Assembly: GCA_964430475.1 (NCBI GenBank)
Contig: CAYSEQ010000010.1
Location: 1-37,950, forward strand
Length of the DNA stretch: 37,950 nucleotides
Source of the DNA: CAYSEQ01 sp964430475
GTDB lineage: Bacteria; Patescibacteriota; Microgenomatia; UBA8517
Direction of reading: 5' to 3'
Shown here: positions 1 to 6,873 of the stretch, one piece after another
Layout: each line of letters opens with the position of its first letter
Numbering within the stretch: the first letter of the stretch is position 1
Notes under the pieces: model-generated
The model's database searches: none
Told to the model about the DNA's origin: nothing
Seen by the model: only the letters and a program-made list of their open reading frames with translations
Position numbers and translations under genes: made by a program

Positions 1-47
1 AGATATAATTTCTTCTAAAATCAATCAGTTCGAAACAAACAATATAG

Positions 48-118
48 CTGCGGGACCAGGATTCGAACCTGGATTCACGGCTCCAAAGGCCGCTGTCCTA
101 CCGTTAGACGACCCCGCA
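48..118 (-). tRNA. tRNA-Gln (anticodon UUG)
   Basis: Read on the minus strand the segment folds as a complete cloverleaf. The 7-bp acceptor stem begins with a U1-A72 pair and is followed by a G discriminator, both typical identity features of bacterial tRNA-Gln. The T arm is CCAGG/CCTGG around TTCGAAT, and the anticodon loop is CTTTGGA, giving anticodon UUG. CCA is not encoded. It is the left-hand neighbour of the recombinase element; tRNA-Lys and tRNA-Glu on the same strand lie on its other side, so the element probably split a tRNA cluster (inference). Confidence 0.93.
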
Positions 119-619
119 TTATTAACTTGATCAGCAACTCAATAATTAATATTGGGCTTTTTAGTCAAAAAACTTTCAACAACAAAATCCTATTTTTAAT
201 TTTTAAAATTTAAAATTACTTTTTAAACCTAATGAAGTTCAAAAAACCAAATCCCTTGAAAATACTAAACCCCACCCTCTAATTACTAGTGAACATAGTA
301 TACTCTAGATGGAACACCATTCTCAATAGCCTTGTAAAACAATACCAAACGCTCAAGCGGTTTGTTCAGCTTCCTGTAGTTCAGCCTGCTTATCTTATCA
401 ATTCCTGATTTCTTTTACCTATATTGGTATAGAACAATAAGAGAAGAAATAAATAGGGGTGGCTATTTTCAGAAAATTTACACCAATGCATTAAATTTGT
501 GCCCTTTAATATAAAGGTCTATTTTATAAACTAAAATTAAGGCTAAACTATAGTTTAAGACTCTTTAAAACAAACAGTTTAAGCTCAAATGAAACTGTTA
601 AAATATTGATGAAATCTTT
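119..619. other. Left-end spacer of the element; no intact gene
   Basis: No convincing gene is seen in these 500 bases. On the minus strand a 43-codon open frame (286-414, ending at the TAG at 286-288) reads KISRLNYRKLNKPLERLVLF and onward to VPSRVYYVH. It has protein-like composition but no start codon after the upstream in-frame TAA, so it may be the tail of a lost gene; I do not recognise it. No duplicate of the tRNA-Lys or tRNA-Glu 3' end that could serve as an obvious att repeat is visible here. Confidence 0.4.
544..599. promoter_or_regulatory. Two dyads upstream of the HTH gene (operator candidates)
   Basis: A perfect 14-bp palindrome (TAAACTA/TAGTTTA, 544-557) is followed by an 8-bp inverted repeat (AACAGTTT at 573-580, AAACTGTT at 592-599) that ends 20 bases before the ATG of the helix-turn-helix gene. 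The half-site AAACTGTT also occurs at 1191, in the leader of the next gene. The arrangement suits autoregulation by the HTH protein or an RNA hairpin in its 5' leader. The structure is visible; the role is inferred. Confidence 0.45.
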
Positions 620-1123
620 ATGAAACCAAGAATAATCAGAAATCTAAAGAAAGATAAATTGATAGCCAGATGCGAGAAACTATTAATTAGGGGTCTTGGT
701 TCAATAACTGATATTAGCGAACAGTTAAATGTCAGCTATAACACCGCTCGTGGCTATGTGGAATTAGTCAAATCTAGATGGGCTGATGCTATGAATACTA
801 AAGAATTACAGGCAGAACGAGAGGGTTTGATTAAACAAGTTCAAGAAGTGATAAAAGAGTCGTGGCAGATAAAGAACACCGCTAAAACCGCTCTAGAAGC
901 CTCACAAGCCTTGCGAACAATCCTTTTAGCTGTAGAACAACTTAGAAGGCTTCAGGGCTTAGATTTAATACCACCTGCGATAGAAGAACCTGACGAAACT
1001 AAAATATTTCAAATGGCAAAAGAAATAAATCAGCTACCCAAAGAAGAATATAAAGTCGCTATGCAGATGATAAGAGCTGAAATAACTAAGAAGAGTAAAG
1101 CTAAAGGTGAGTTTACTTATTGA
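620..1123 (+). CDS. Helix-turn-helix protein of the integrated element
   Basis: This is a 167-aa basic protein. Residues about 28-55 (GSITDISEQLNVSYNTARGY) form a clear helix-turn-helix in which serine/asparagine residues precede the recognition helix. The remainder, about 60-160, is mainly charged helix and could form a coiled coil. Organisation resembles phage small-terminase-like or element-encoded DNA-binding proteins, but I cannot assign it to a named family. It is the first gene of the recombinase element, sits just downstream of two dyad repeats, and is followed by a promoter and structured RNA. It could be the element's regulator or a packaging/replication factor. Confidence 0.6.
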   Translation: MKPRIIRNLKKDKLIARCEKLLIRGLGSITDISEQLNVSYNTARGYVELVKSRWADAMNTKELQAEREGLIKQVQEVIKESWQIKNTAKTALEASQALRTILLAVEQLRRLQGLDLIPPAIEEPDETKIFQMAKEINQLPKEEYKVAMQMIRAEITKKSKAKGEFTY

Positions 1124-1143
1124 TAAGGGAAATCAGGCTATAC

Positions 1144-1168
1144 TTGACTTTTGAATTTATGGTATAAT
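1144..1168 (+). promoter_or_regulatory. Extended -10 promoter
   Basis: A perfect TATAAT lies at 1163-1168, preceded one base earlier by TG (1160-1161), which is the extended -10 configuration. A TTGACT at 1144-1149 is only 13 bases upstream, too close for a normal -35 element. Initiation would be expected near 1175, a few bases before the structured RNA starting at 1182 and about 100 bases before the next ORF. Confidence 0.6.
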
Positions 1169-1174
1169 TCTCTC

Positions 1175-1255
1175 AAGAGGTTGAGATAGCAAACTGTTTA
1201 GGAATTAAAACCGCCTCGCTGGCTATCTCAGTTGGGCGGTTTTAGTTTTATTTTA
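1175..1255 (+). ncRNA. Structured leader or small RNA with interleaved stems and terminator-like end
   Basis: Two 9-bp inverted repeats interleave. Stem 1 pairs 1182-1190 (TGAGATAGC) with 1222-1230, and stem 2 pairs 1207-1215 (AAAACCGCC) with 1235-1243. The order 1-2-1'-2' is that of an H-type pseudoknot. The loop crossing stem 1 is only 4 nt, which may be too short for both full stems to form at once, so the two could be alternative folds. Stem 2 runs into TTTTAGTTTTATTTT and resembles an intrinsic terminator; stem 1 would compete with it. An extended -10 promoter just upstream would make this the start of a transcript. It may be an attenuator for the 1276 ORF or a stand-alone small RNA. I do not recognise it as a known riboswitch or ribozyme class. 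Confidence 0.5.
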
Positions 1256-1275
1256 AATAGAAAGGAGGTGAAGTT

Positions 1276-1581
1276 ATGACTGAAGATTTGAAAGCACCAA
1301 TTTCCACACCTAAAATACTAAAGGACAAACCTCTTAAAGGTGAGGGTGGTGTATCAAAGATAATTGGCCACAATATTCAATTCAAAGCACACGATGGGAG
1401 CTACCACTCAACACCAGAGGAATTACAACAAGCCAACGAAACACACTTTCAAGCAACTCATAGGTATAAAAGTAGCGTTTTAGGTAGAGAATATCCCGCA
1501 ACAACGGAAGGTGCAGAACAGATGAGAAAAGACGAAGCTGCTTATTGGGAAAGGCAGAAAATACCCCAAAAGAAAATATAA
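1276..1581 (+). CDS. Small element protein, unknown function
   Basis: This 101-aa hydrophilic protein has a strong ribosome binding site (AAAGGAGGTGAA) 4-5 bases before the ATG, the best in the window. A lysine/proline-rich N-terminus is followed by a segment with HDGSYHSTPEELQQANETH and several aromatic residues. No membrane segment, cysteine motif or recognised domain is visible. It lies inside the recombinase element directly behind the structured RNA at 1182-1243, which may control it. No function is assigned. Confidence 0.55.
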   Translation: MTEDLKAPISTPKILKDKPLKGEGGVSKIIGHNIQFKAHDGSYHSTPEELQQANETHFQATHRYKSSVLGREYPATTEGAEQMRKDEAAYWERQKIPQKKI

Positions 1582-1607
1582 AAGAAAATTAAGATAAGGA
1601 AAATTAG

Positions 1608-1650
1608 GAGAATCGTTAAGCATCAGCTTTACTGATGCAAAGCGGTTCTC
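1608..1650 (+). terminator. Two-tier hairpin between the small ORFs
   Basis: An inner perfect 7-bp stem (GCATCAG/CTGATGC around CTTTA) sits inside an outer 8-bp stem (GAGAATCG at 1608-1615 with CGGTTCTC at 1643-1650, one G-U pair). Internal loops separate the two stems, and TTTT follows. It lies 26 bases after the stop of the 1276 ORF and 21 bases before the ATG of the next. It could terminate transcription or, like the structured RNA before the previous ORF, act as a leader element. Confidence 0.6.
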
Positions 1651-1671
1651 TTTTGGTATTAGGGGTAAATT

Positions 1672-1869
1672 ATGGAAGATAAAATTCCGATAGAAAGATG
1701 CAAACAATTATTAGGAAATGACAGTTCTTATTCTGATGAACAATTAAAGCAGATTAGGGATTGCCTTTATGCTTTTGGGGCTTTGATAGTTGAGAAAGTG
1801 AGAGAGATTAAAAGTGCTTTTACTAAAAGATTCCAGAGTATCAGTTGCAGGGCATTTATTATAAAATAA
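1672..1869 (+). CDS. Small protein upstream of the recombinase
   Basis: This 65-aa protein has the N-terminal pattern IERCKQLLGNDSSYSDEQLKQIRDCLYAFGALIVEKV. Its helical layout, with a leucine-rich helix, a short loop and a second helix, recalls small ORFs often found directly before serine recombinases in candidate-phyla genomes (from memory, unchecked). An AGGGGT motif precedes the ATG. The last ~18 residues look less constrained. It ends 38 bases before the recombinase and is probably co-transcribed with it. It may be a recombination directionality or regulatory factor; that is speculation from position. Confidence 0.5.
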   Translation: MEDKIPIERCKQLLGNDSSYSDEQLKQIRDCLYAFGALIVEKVREIKSAFTKRFQSISCRAFIIK

Positions 1870-1907
1870 ATATTGGATAAGGACAGAGAAATTATCCATA
1901 AATAGCT

Positions 1908-3689
1908 ATGGAAAAGACAAATGCGGTCATTCTGACTACAATTTCAACTTTAAAACAGCAGATTCATGGTAACAGTCCCGAAGACCAAGAGAAACAATGT
2001 AAACGTTATTGTTCATCACGGAATATCAAAGATGTTAAAACATTTAACTACACCATCAGCCGATACAACGAAGACGAAACGATTATTAAGGCTATCATTG
2101 ACTACTGTAGAAACTCCAAAGTTAAGATTAAATACCTTGTCTTTAAATGTATTGACCGATTCACTCGCGGTGGTAGCTATTTCTATACCCATTTAAAGAA
2201 AGAGTTGGCTAAACACGGAATTGAGTGCTTAGATGTTTATGGTATTATTCAGCCACCAATAAATACTCTCGCTCATCTAGGGGTTGAATTTAAATGGAGT
2301 TTGGTTAGTCCTACTGAAAATGCCGAATTATTAGAAGCCAATCGAGCTAAGCAGGAAGTAACAACAATGTTAACAAGAATGATTGGGGCAGAAATTGGTT
2401 ATAGGCGGGAAGGATATGCAGTCAGACCGCCTAAAATCGGCTTGATACATAAGAAAGTAACTACACCTGAAGGAATCAGAGTCATTTATGAAGCTCACCC
2501 TGAAGAAAGTAAATGGATTATTAAGATGCTGAATTTAAGAGCTGAAGGAGTATTGACAGATGAAGAAATTGTTAGGGTAGTAAATGCAATGGGTTTCAAG
2601 TCAAAAGACAGGATTCGCTGGGATAAAAGTAAGCCTAAGCCTGTTCCTTTAGGAGTAATTAAAGGGAAAAGGCTTACAGTTAAACAAATGCAAAAGATGG
2701 TTCAATATACCGAATATGCGGGCGTTATTTGTGACAGGTGGACTGGTGATATAAATACGTGTTATGTGCCCACTAGATGTGCAAATTTTAAAGGACTGGT
2801 TTCTATTGACACTTTTAATAGGGCAAATAAAGGCAAGGTTGCCATTGTTGAAAAGGACGATGGGAAAATTGAAATTATCAAGAATATTAAACCAACCATA
2901 AGAAATAAGGACAATCCACTATACCCATATAAGGAAGCTATTTTATGTCCTATTTGCAGAAGCGAGTTAAGGGGAAGTGCACCACGAAGCAAGTCGGGCA
3001 AACATATAGCTCGTTATCATTGTGCTAAAAATCATCAATATTGGAGCGTAAACAGGGAGAAATTTCATAAACAAGTATATGATTTCATTCGTGCCATTAG
3101 GTTTAAGGAGAGCTTTATCAACCTGTTCAATGAAGTAGTTATTGATGTTTGGAAGAAGAAAGAAAAGGAAGCTGAGCAACAGGCAATTGATTATGGCAGG
3201 ATTGTTCAAGAATTAAGAGAAAGAAAACAAGCTATTAAGGATAAGCTCTTGATGGTTTCTTCTCAAGAGGCTGTTTCAATGTTAGAAGAAGAATTACAAG
3301 ATGTGGAAGCTAAAATTGCTGTCAATACTCAAGTAAGAGATGATAGCGAAGACGAAGAACAGAATATCGACCTGTTAATCACTTATTCCAAGTATTTTAT
3401 GGAACACCTTGAAGATTTACTCATTGCAGAAGGCAAACCCGAACAACAGAAGCTACTATTTCAACTCTTATTTGAAGAAAGACCAACTTTTAATGATTTG
3501 GTTAATGGAACACCTAAATTAGCTTGTATCTACGAGCTAAATACTCAATCAAGTCTTTCTAAATCTGACTTGGTGAGCCCGGAGGGAATCGAACCCCCAA
3601 CCATCTCCTTAAAAGGGAGCTGCTCTGCCGTTGAGCTACGGGCCCTTTTTGTGACCCCACAGGGATTCGAACCCTGGTTCCAAGCTTGA
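1908..3689 (+). CDS. Large serine recombinase (integrase) of the element
   Basis: This 593-aa site-specific DNA recombinase has three parts. The resolvase domain (about 1-150) contains the candidate nucleophile Ser13 in TTIST and the DRFTR motif. The Recombinase domain spans about 190-310. A zinc beta-ribbon (C347, C350, C372, with H376 near) is followed by a glutamate/lysine-rich coiled coil at about 410-500. It should integrate or excise the element through a serine-linked intermediate. Two oddities stand out. The usual Arg two residues before the catalytic Ser is Thr. From about residue 555 the frame runs antisense through tRNA-Lys and stops inside tRNA-Glu, so the natural C-terminus was probably replaced by host sequence on integration. 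The fold and family are clear; activity is not. Confidence 0.88.
   Translation: MEKTNAVILTTISTLKQQIHGNSPEDQEKQCKRYCSSRNIKDVKTFNYTISRYNEDETIIKAIIDYCRNSKVKIKYLVFKCIDRFTRGGSYFYTHLKKELAKHGIECLDVYGIIQPPINTLAHLGVEFKWSLVSPTENAELLEANRAKQEVTTMLTRMIGAEIGYRREGYAVRPPKIGLIHKKVTTPEGIRVIYEAHPEESKWIIKMLNLRAEGVLTDEEIVRVVNAMGFKSKDRIRWDKSKPKPVPLGVIKGKRLTVKQMQKMVQYTEYAGVICDRWTGDINTCYVPTRCANFKGLVSIDTFNRANKGKVAIVEKDDGKIEIIKNIKPTIRNKDNPLYPYKEAILCPICRSELRGSAPRSKSGKHIARYHCAKNHQYWSVNREKFHKQVYDFIRAIRFKESFINLFNEVVIDVWKKKEKEAEQQAIDYGRIVQELRERKQAIKDKLLMVSSQEAVSMLEEELQDVEAKIAVNTQVRDDSEDEEQNIDLLITYSKYFMEHLEDLLIAEGKPEQQKLLFQLLFEERPTFNDLVNGTPKLACIYELNTQSSLSKSDLVSPEGIEPPTISLKGSCSAVELRALFVTPQGFEPWFQA
3571..3645 (-). tRNA. tRNA-Lys (anticodon UUU), CCA encoded
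   Basis: The minus strand folds as a cloverleaf with acceptor GGGCCCG/CGGGCTC, a T loop TTCGATT, and anticodon loop CTTTTAA giving UUU. CCA is encoded at the 3' end (3571-3573), unlike the tRNA-Gln and tRNA-Glu nearby. The gene lies within the 3' part of the recombinase ORF on the opposite strand, which marks the right boundary of the element. Confidence 0.93.
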
Positions 3690-3724
3690 AACGCTCGTGT
3701 CCTAGTCCGCTAGACGATGGGGCC
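3652..3724 (-). tRNA. tRNA-Glu (anticodon UUC)
   Basis: The minus strand folds as a cloverleaf with acceptor GGCCCCA/TGGGGTC, T arm CAGGG/CCCTG around TTCGAAT, and anticodon loop GTTTCAA giving UUC. CCA is not encoded. It is six bases upstream of tRNA-Lys on the same strand and is likely co-transcribed with it. The recombinase ORF stops inside it at 3689. Confidence 0.93.
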
Positions 3725-3732
3725 TTTTTAAT

Positions 3733-3759
3733 CAAACTTTCTTTTAGAAAGAAAGTTTG
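3733..3759. other. Perfect 12-bp hairpin next to the tRNAs
   Basis: Positions 3733-3744 pair perfectly with 3748-3759 (CAAACTTTCTTT with AAAGAAAGTTTG) around a TAG loop. The stem is AT-rich and lacks a T-tract on either side long enough for a classical terminator. It sits directly upstream of tRNA-Glu (minus) and 95 bases before the methyltransferase gene (plus), so it may be a processing or insulating structure between them. Confidence 0.6.
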
Positions 3760-3854
3760 GCAAAGAAATAAAAATCAATTTGCAACAAAAACTGACCTGA
3801 AATCTAGGTTCTAATATTTTACCATCAAAATCTTTTCAATGCTACAATATCAAT

Positions 3855-4543
3855 ATGAAGAAATTGAAAGCAAAACAACTAAGAAAGAAAAAGCCGACAT
3901 CAGAAGAAATTAAAAAAATCAAAAGAAATCCAATTTTTCTAGTCCTTGACGACATAATTGATACCTATAATGTAGGATCCCTTTTCCGGCTTGCCGACGC
4001 TATTGCAGCACGCAAAATTTACCTTTGTGGCGAAACCGAATATCCTCCCTCATCAAGAATACACAAAGCAGCGGTAGGTACCGAAAANNNNNNNNNNNNN
4101 NNNNNNNNNNNNNNNNNNNNNNNNNNNNNNNNNNNNNNNNNNNNNNNNNNNNNNNNNNNNNNNNNNNNNNNNNNNNNNNNNNNNNNNAAACCGAATATCC
4201 TCCCTCATCAAGAATACACAAAGCAGCGGTAGGTACCGAAAACTGGGTACCTTGGGAAAAAGTAAGTGATACTTATAAACTTATACAAAGACTCAAATCT
4301 CAAGGTGTATCAATCATTGTAGTGGAACAATCCAAAAAATCTATCGACTACCGCCAACTGGAAAGAAAAAATGTAAAATTCCCCTGTGCAATCGTTGTCG
4401 GCAACGAAACTGAAGGTGTAGCAAGAAAAATAATTGATCTAGCAGACATTGTTGTTGAGCTTCCTATGTATGGTATCAACAAATCTTTTAATGTCTGGGG
4501 TTCTGCGGCAATAATTGCCTACAAAGTCTTGGAATTCATCTAA
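3855..4543 (+). CDS. SpoU/TrmH-family RNA 2'-O-methyltransferase (interrupted by a false gap)
   Basis: This is an AdoMet-dependent RNA ribose methyltransferase of the SPOUT fold. The N-terminal motif 1 (about NPIFLVLDDIIDTYNVGSLF), the central IVVGNETEGV and the C-terminal LPMYGINKSFNVWGSAAII are the three signature motifs of the family; the last two form the trefoil-knot cofactor site. A run of 100 N splits the gene, but the 55 bases on either side are identical (4033-4087 and 4188-4242). Removing the gap and one copy joins 3855-4087 to 4243-4543 as 534 bases, which is exactly 178 codons including the stop. The true product is therefore an intact 177-aa protein. Its RNA target cannot be told from sequence. 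Confidence 0.88.
4033..4242. other. False scaffold gap: 100 N between identical 55-bp ends
   Basis: Positions 4033-4087 and 4188-4242 are the same 55 bases, separated by exactly 100 N (4088-4187). Collapsing them restores an uninterrupted methyltransferase frame. This is the footprint of two contigs overlapping by one assembler k-mer that were scaffolded without merging, so the real chromosome is 155 bases shorter here. Confidence 0.92.
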
Positions 4544-4561
4544 ATTTTCCTAAATGGACTT

Positions 4562-5626
4562 TTACCAAGAAGGTGCAGGTTTATCTAAATATTTAAGCGC
4601 GTCCATAGCCGCCATGCATCCAAACCCCGCGGCGGTTATTGCCTGACGGTAGTGATAATCATGAACATCCCCAGCCACAAATACACCCTCAATACTGGTC
4701 GCCATCTGAAAACCATCCTTAGGAAACCTCTTAACAAAACCCTTTTCATCAAGTTCAATTTGGCCCTGAAAAATATAAGTTGCAGGGATATGGCCAATTG
4801 CTACAAAAATACCGTCAAAAGCTACCTCCCAAAACAAAAACCCTTCCTTTTCTTCCAAAAATTTTCCACTACCTCCCAAAAAGCCTTTTTCTTTCAATAC
4901 TTTCCCCTGATAAGAATCAATCTTTGTTTTGAGTTTAACCTTTTCAAGTTTTTGTCCACCAAACATCTCTACTACCTCTGTATCCCAAAGGATCTTTATC
5001 TGTCCTTCATTGTGCATATTTATAACCTTCTCTTGCATGGCGGCTGAAGCACGAAATTTATCTCTTCTGTGAATTATCGTTACAGTTGAGGCATACTTAG
5101 TCAAAACCAAAGCTTCCTCCATCGCAGAATCCCCTCCTCCTACGACTGCAACATTTTTACCTTTAAAAAAGGGCGCATCACAAGGTGCACAAGAAGAAAC
5201 CCCGCGTCCTATCAATTTATCCTCACCAGGAACTCCTAACCATTTAGCTTCCGCACCCGTGGCAATAATCACGCTTCTAGTTAAATACCTTTTATCCTCC
5301 AGCATTAGCTCAAACGGCTTCTTACTAAAATCAACTGAAGTTACATTTCTTTGTATAAATTCAGCACCAAAACGCTCTGCCTGTTTTCTAAAAAGAGCCA
5401 TTAGGTCTGGTCCTTGAATACCTTCAGGGAATCCCGGAAAATTTTCAACCGTGGTTGTCAGCATTAATTGTCCACCCCACATTTCTCCTCCAATAAGAAG
5501 CGTTGAGGCTGCACCTCTAGTCGTATAGATAGCAGCCGTCAATCCCGCCGGACCTGACCCTATAATTGCTACATCCCACACCTTATTTTCATTAGACATT
5601 TGAGTAAAATTCTTCTCATCCACCAT
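4562..5626 (-). CDS. trxB: Thioredoxin-disulfide reductase
   Basis: An FAD- and NADPH-dependent flavoprotein that reduces thioredoxin. Visible motifs are the N-terminal FAD-binding GSGPAG, the redox pair in SCAPCDAPF (usual form CATC), the NADPH-binding GGGDSA, and the C-terminal AGDVHDYHYRQAITAAGFG that contacts FAD. I chose the ATG at 5626, giving 354 aa, because GAAGG lies 8 bases before it; a TTG two codons further upstream is also open. At ~355 aa it is longer than the usual ~310 because of an insertion (KGFLGGSGKFLEEKEGF) in the NADPH-domain return segment. It lies downstream of thioredoxin on the same strand and converges with the methyltransferase gene 18 bases away. Confidence 0.93.
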   Translation of the reverse strand: MVDEKNFTQMSNENKVWDVAIIGSGPAGLTAAIYTTRGAASTLLIGGEMWGGQLMLTTTVENFPGFPEGIQGPDLMALFRKQAERFGAEFIQRNVTSVDFSKKPFELMLEDKRYLTRSVIIATGAEAKWLGVPGEDKLIGRGVSSCAPCDAPFFKGKNVAVVGGGDSAMEEALVLTKYASTVTIIHRRDKFRASAAMQEKVINMHNEGQIKILWDTEVVEMFGGQKLEKVKLKTKIDSYQGKVLKEKGFLGGSGKFLEEKEGFLFWEVAFDGIFVAIGHIPATYIFQGQIELDEKGFVKRFPKDGFQMATSIEGVFVAGDVHDYHYRQAITAAGFGCMAAMDALKYLDKPAPSW

Positions 5627-5704
5627 AAGCAAATACCTTCACATTTAAATAGAATTATTAAGCGGGGAGACTAGACTATAAAATCTCTGAAAAAATCAGG
5701 TTTG

Positions 5705-6118
5705 TCAAATATTACCTGCTCCGCCTACTCCTCCTGGACCAAAAGAACCAGTACCCTCACCTTCGTCTTCACTACCTTGATCATCGGGGTACGAAGTTGG
5801 TTCAGTTGTAGGTTCAGCCGGAGGAACAGAACTAGAATCCTCTGGTTCCATGCTTCCCAATTGACTCCCGCTAGTTTCTTCTTCTGAGCTTTCTTCCAAG
5901 GGCGACTCTCCTATATTAAAACTAGGCTCACTAGGAGGTGGTGGTGGAACATCTGGAACTGCTTGTGAAGTCTCTCGCTCAGCGGAAGGACTAGGGGTAG
6001 ATTCTTCGGCAGGTGTCTCATCGGGTAAGTTTTGGCTTTGACCAACATCTGTACTTCCCTGAGGCTCATCCATTACACCACCCATACCTTTTTTTGTACC
6101 GTCAGGATCCATTTTCAA
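5705..6118 (-). CDS. Disordered acidic Pro/Ser/Glu-rich protein
   Basis: This 137-aa protein is dominated by Pro, Ser, Glu and Gly, with PPPPPSEP, several EESS/EEE runs and a glycine-rich end (GPGGVGGAGNI). No membrane segment, cysteine or folded-domain signature is visible; it should be intrinsically disordered. It is probably a genuine gene because its ATG overlaps the thioredoxin stop codon (ATGA, 6115-6118), implying translational coupling, and it is followed on the same strand by thioredoxin reductase. Function is unknown; a tether or scaffold for the redox pair is only a guess. Confidence 0.6.
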   Translation of the reverse strand: MKMDPDGTKKGMGGVMDEPQGSTDVGQSQNLPDETPAEESTPSPSAERETSQAVPDVPPPPPSEPSFNIGESPLEESSEEETSGSQLGSMEPEDSSSVPPAEPTTEPTSYPDDQGSEDEGEGTGSFGPGGVGGAGNI

Positions 6119-6438
6119 CTCACCCCCTTTTTTATCAAATCTTCAAAGGCTCCTTTTCCCGCAAATCCTATTTGTCTACCAACCTCTTGACCATTTTTAA
6201 AAAGAATGGTTGTTGGTATCGACATGATATTATACCTCCCTACGCTTTCTTGGTTTTCATCTACATTAACTTTTGCTATAACTAACTTATCTTTATACTC
6301 TTCGGATAGCTCCTCAAGTACGGGGTTTGCCAACTTACAAGGACCACACCACTCTGCCCAAAAATCAACCAAAACAGGAATGTTTGATTTCAAAACCTTT
6401 TCCTCAAACTCGGAATCTTTTATATTGATGGTAGCCAT
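6115..6438 (-). CDS. trxA: Thioredoxin
   Basis: This small cytosolic dithiol oxidoreductase has the canonical WAEWCGPCK active site, the structural cis-proline segment SIPTTILF and the GxxG-containing last strand/helix. The ATG at 6438 gives 107 aa, the normal length; the frame is open to a TTG at 6459 but that adds seven residues not expected in the family. It heads a trxA - disordered protein - trxB cluster. It should recycle ribonucleotide reductase and other thiol enzymes, and may feed electrons to the thiol proteins in the copper locus (inference). Confidence 0.95.
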   Translation of the reverse strand: MATINIKDSEFEEKVLKSNIPVLVDFWAEWCGPCKLANPVLEELSEEYKDKLVIAKVNVDENQESVGRYNIMSIPTTILFKNGQEVGRQIGFAGKGAFEDLIKKGVS

Positions 6439-6511
6439 ACACCTATTCACTATACCCAATTTGTAAGTTATAAGTCAACCAGCAAACTTCAACCAATACA
6501 AAATTTCAATG

Positions 6512-6736
6512 CTATTTCTTAAGATTAAAGATGATTGTTAACAAAATAGAAAGAATCAGACTTATCAAAATAGAGGTTGCGATAGGAGCATAAAAAGTAA
6601 ATCCTTCCTTTTTGACTAAAATATCCCCAGGTAGCTTTCCGATGAAAGGAATTCTGGAAAAAAACAACAGAATCGTACCCAAAACCACTAAAATTAGTCC
6701 CAAAAAAACCATGATTTTTCCAAAGTCCTGTATCAT
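6512..6736 (-). CDS. DUF2905-family membrane protein
   Basis: This 74-aa protein has two hydrophobic segments (about 8-27 and 48-70). The pattern between them, FFSRIPFIGKLPGDILVKKEG, with the IGKLPGDI core, is characteristic of the DUF2905 family of small bacterial inner-membrane proteins. No function is established for the family. It is a single small gene upstream of trxA on the same strand, with about 50 bases between them. Confidence 0.85.
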   Translation of the reverse strand: MIQDFGKIMVFLGLILVVLGTILLFFSRIPFIGKLPGDILVKKEGFTFYAPIATSILISLILSILLTIIFNLKK

Positions 6737-6873
6737 GACAAAATCTTATCTCCTAATTATAACCTGATTTAGAATCTTTGCTAAGAATGCCTCTTAACAA
6801 AAATTAATTACTCTTGCGGCATTTTACTTTTGGTACTTGAAACTTAATTTGAATTTTTAGATTTTTATTTTGG

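Noticed and set aside
119..619. tRNA-derived attL repeat at the left end of the element
   Set aside because: No stretch matching the tRNA-Lys, tRNA-Glu or tRNA-Gln ends could be found by eye; serine integrases often leave only very short repeats.
1144..1168. Full sigma70 promoter with TTGACT as -35
   Set aside because: Spacing to TATAAT is only 13 bases; the extended -10 alone is the supported call.
1207..1243. A simple intrinsic terminator after the HTH gene
   Set aside because: The loop contains the partner of another perfect stem and a promoter lies between the HTH gene and the structure, so a plain terminator does not explain it.
4033..4242. 55-bp direct repeats flanking the N run as att sites or target-site duplications
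   Set aside because: The same 55-base overlap with 100 N occurs at the second gap, and merging restores the genes; this is an assembly artefact.
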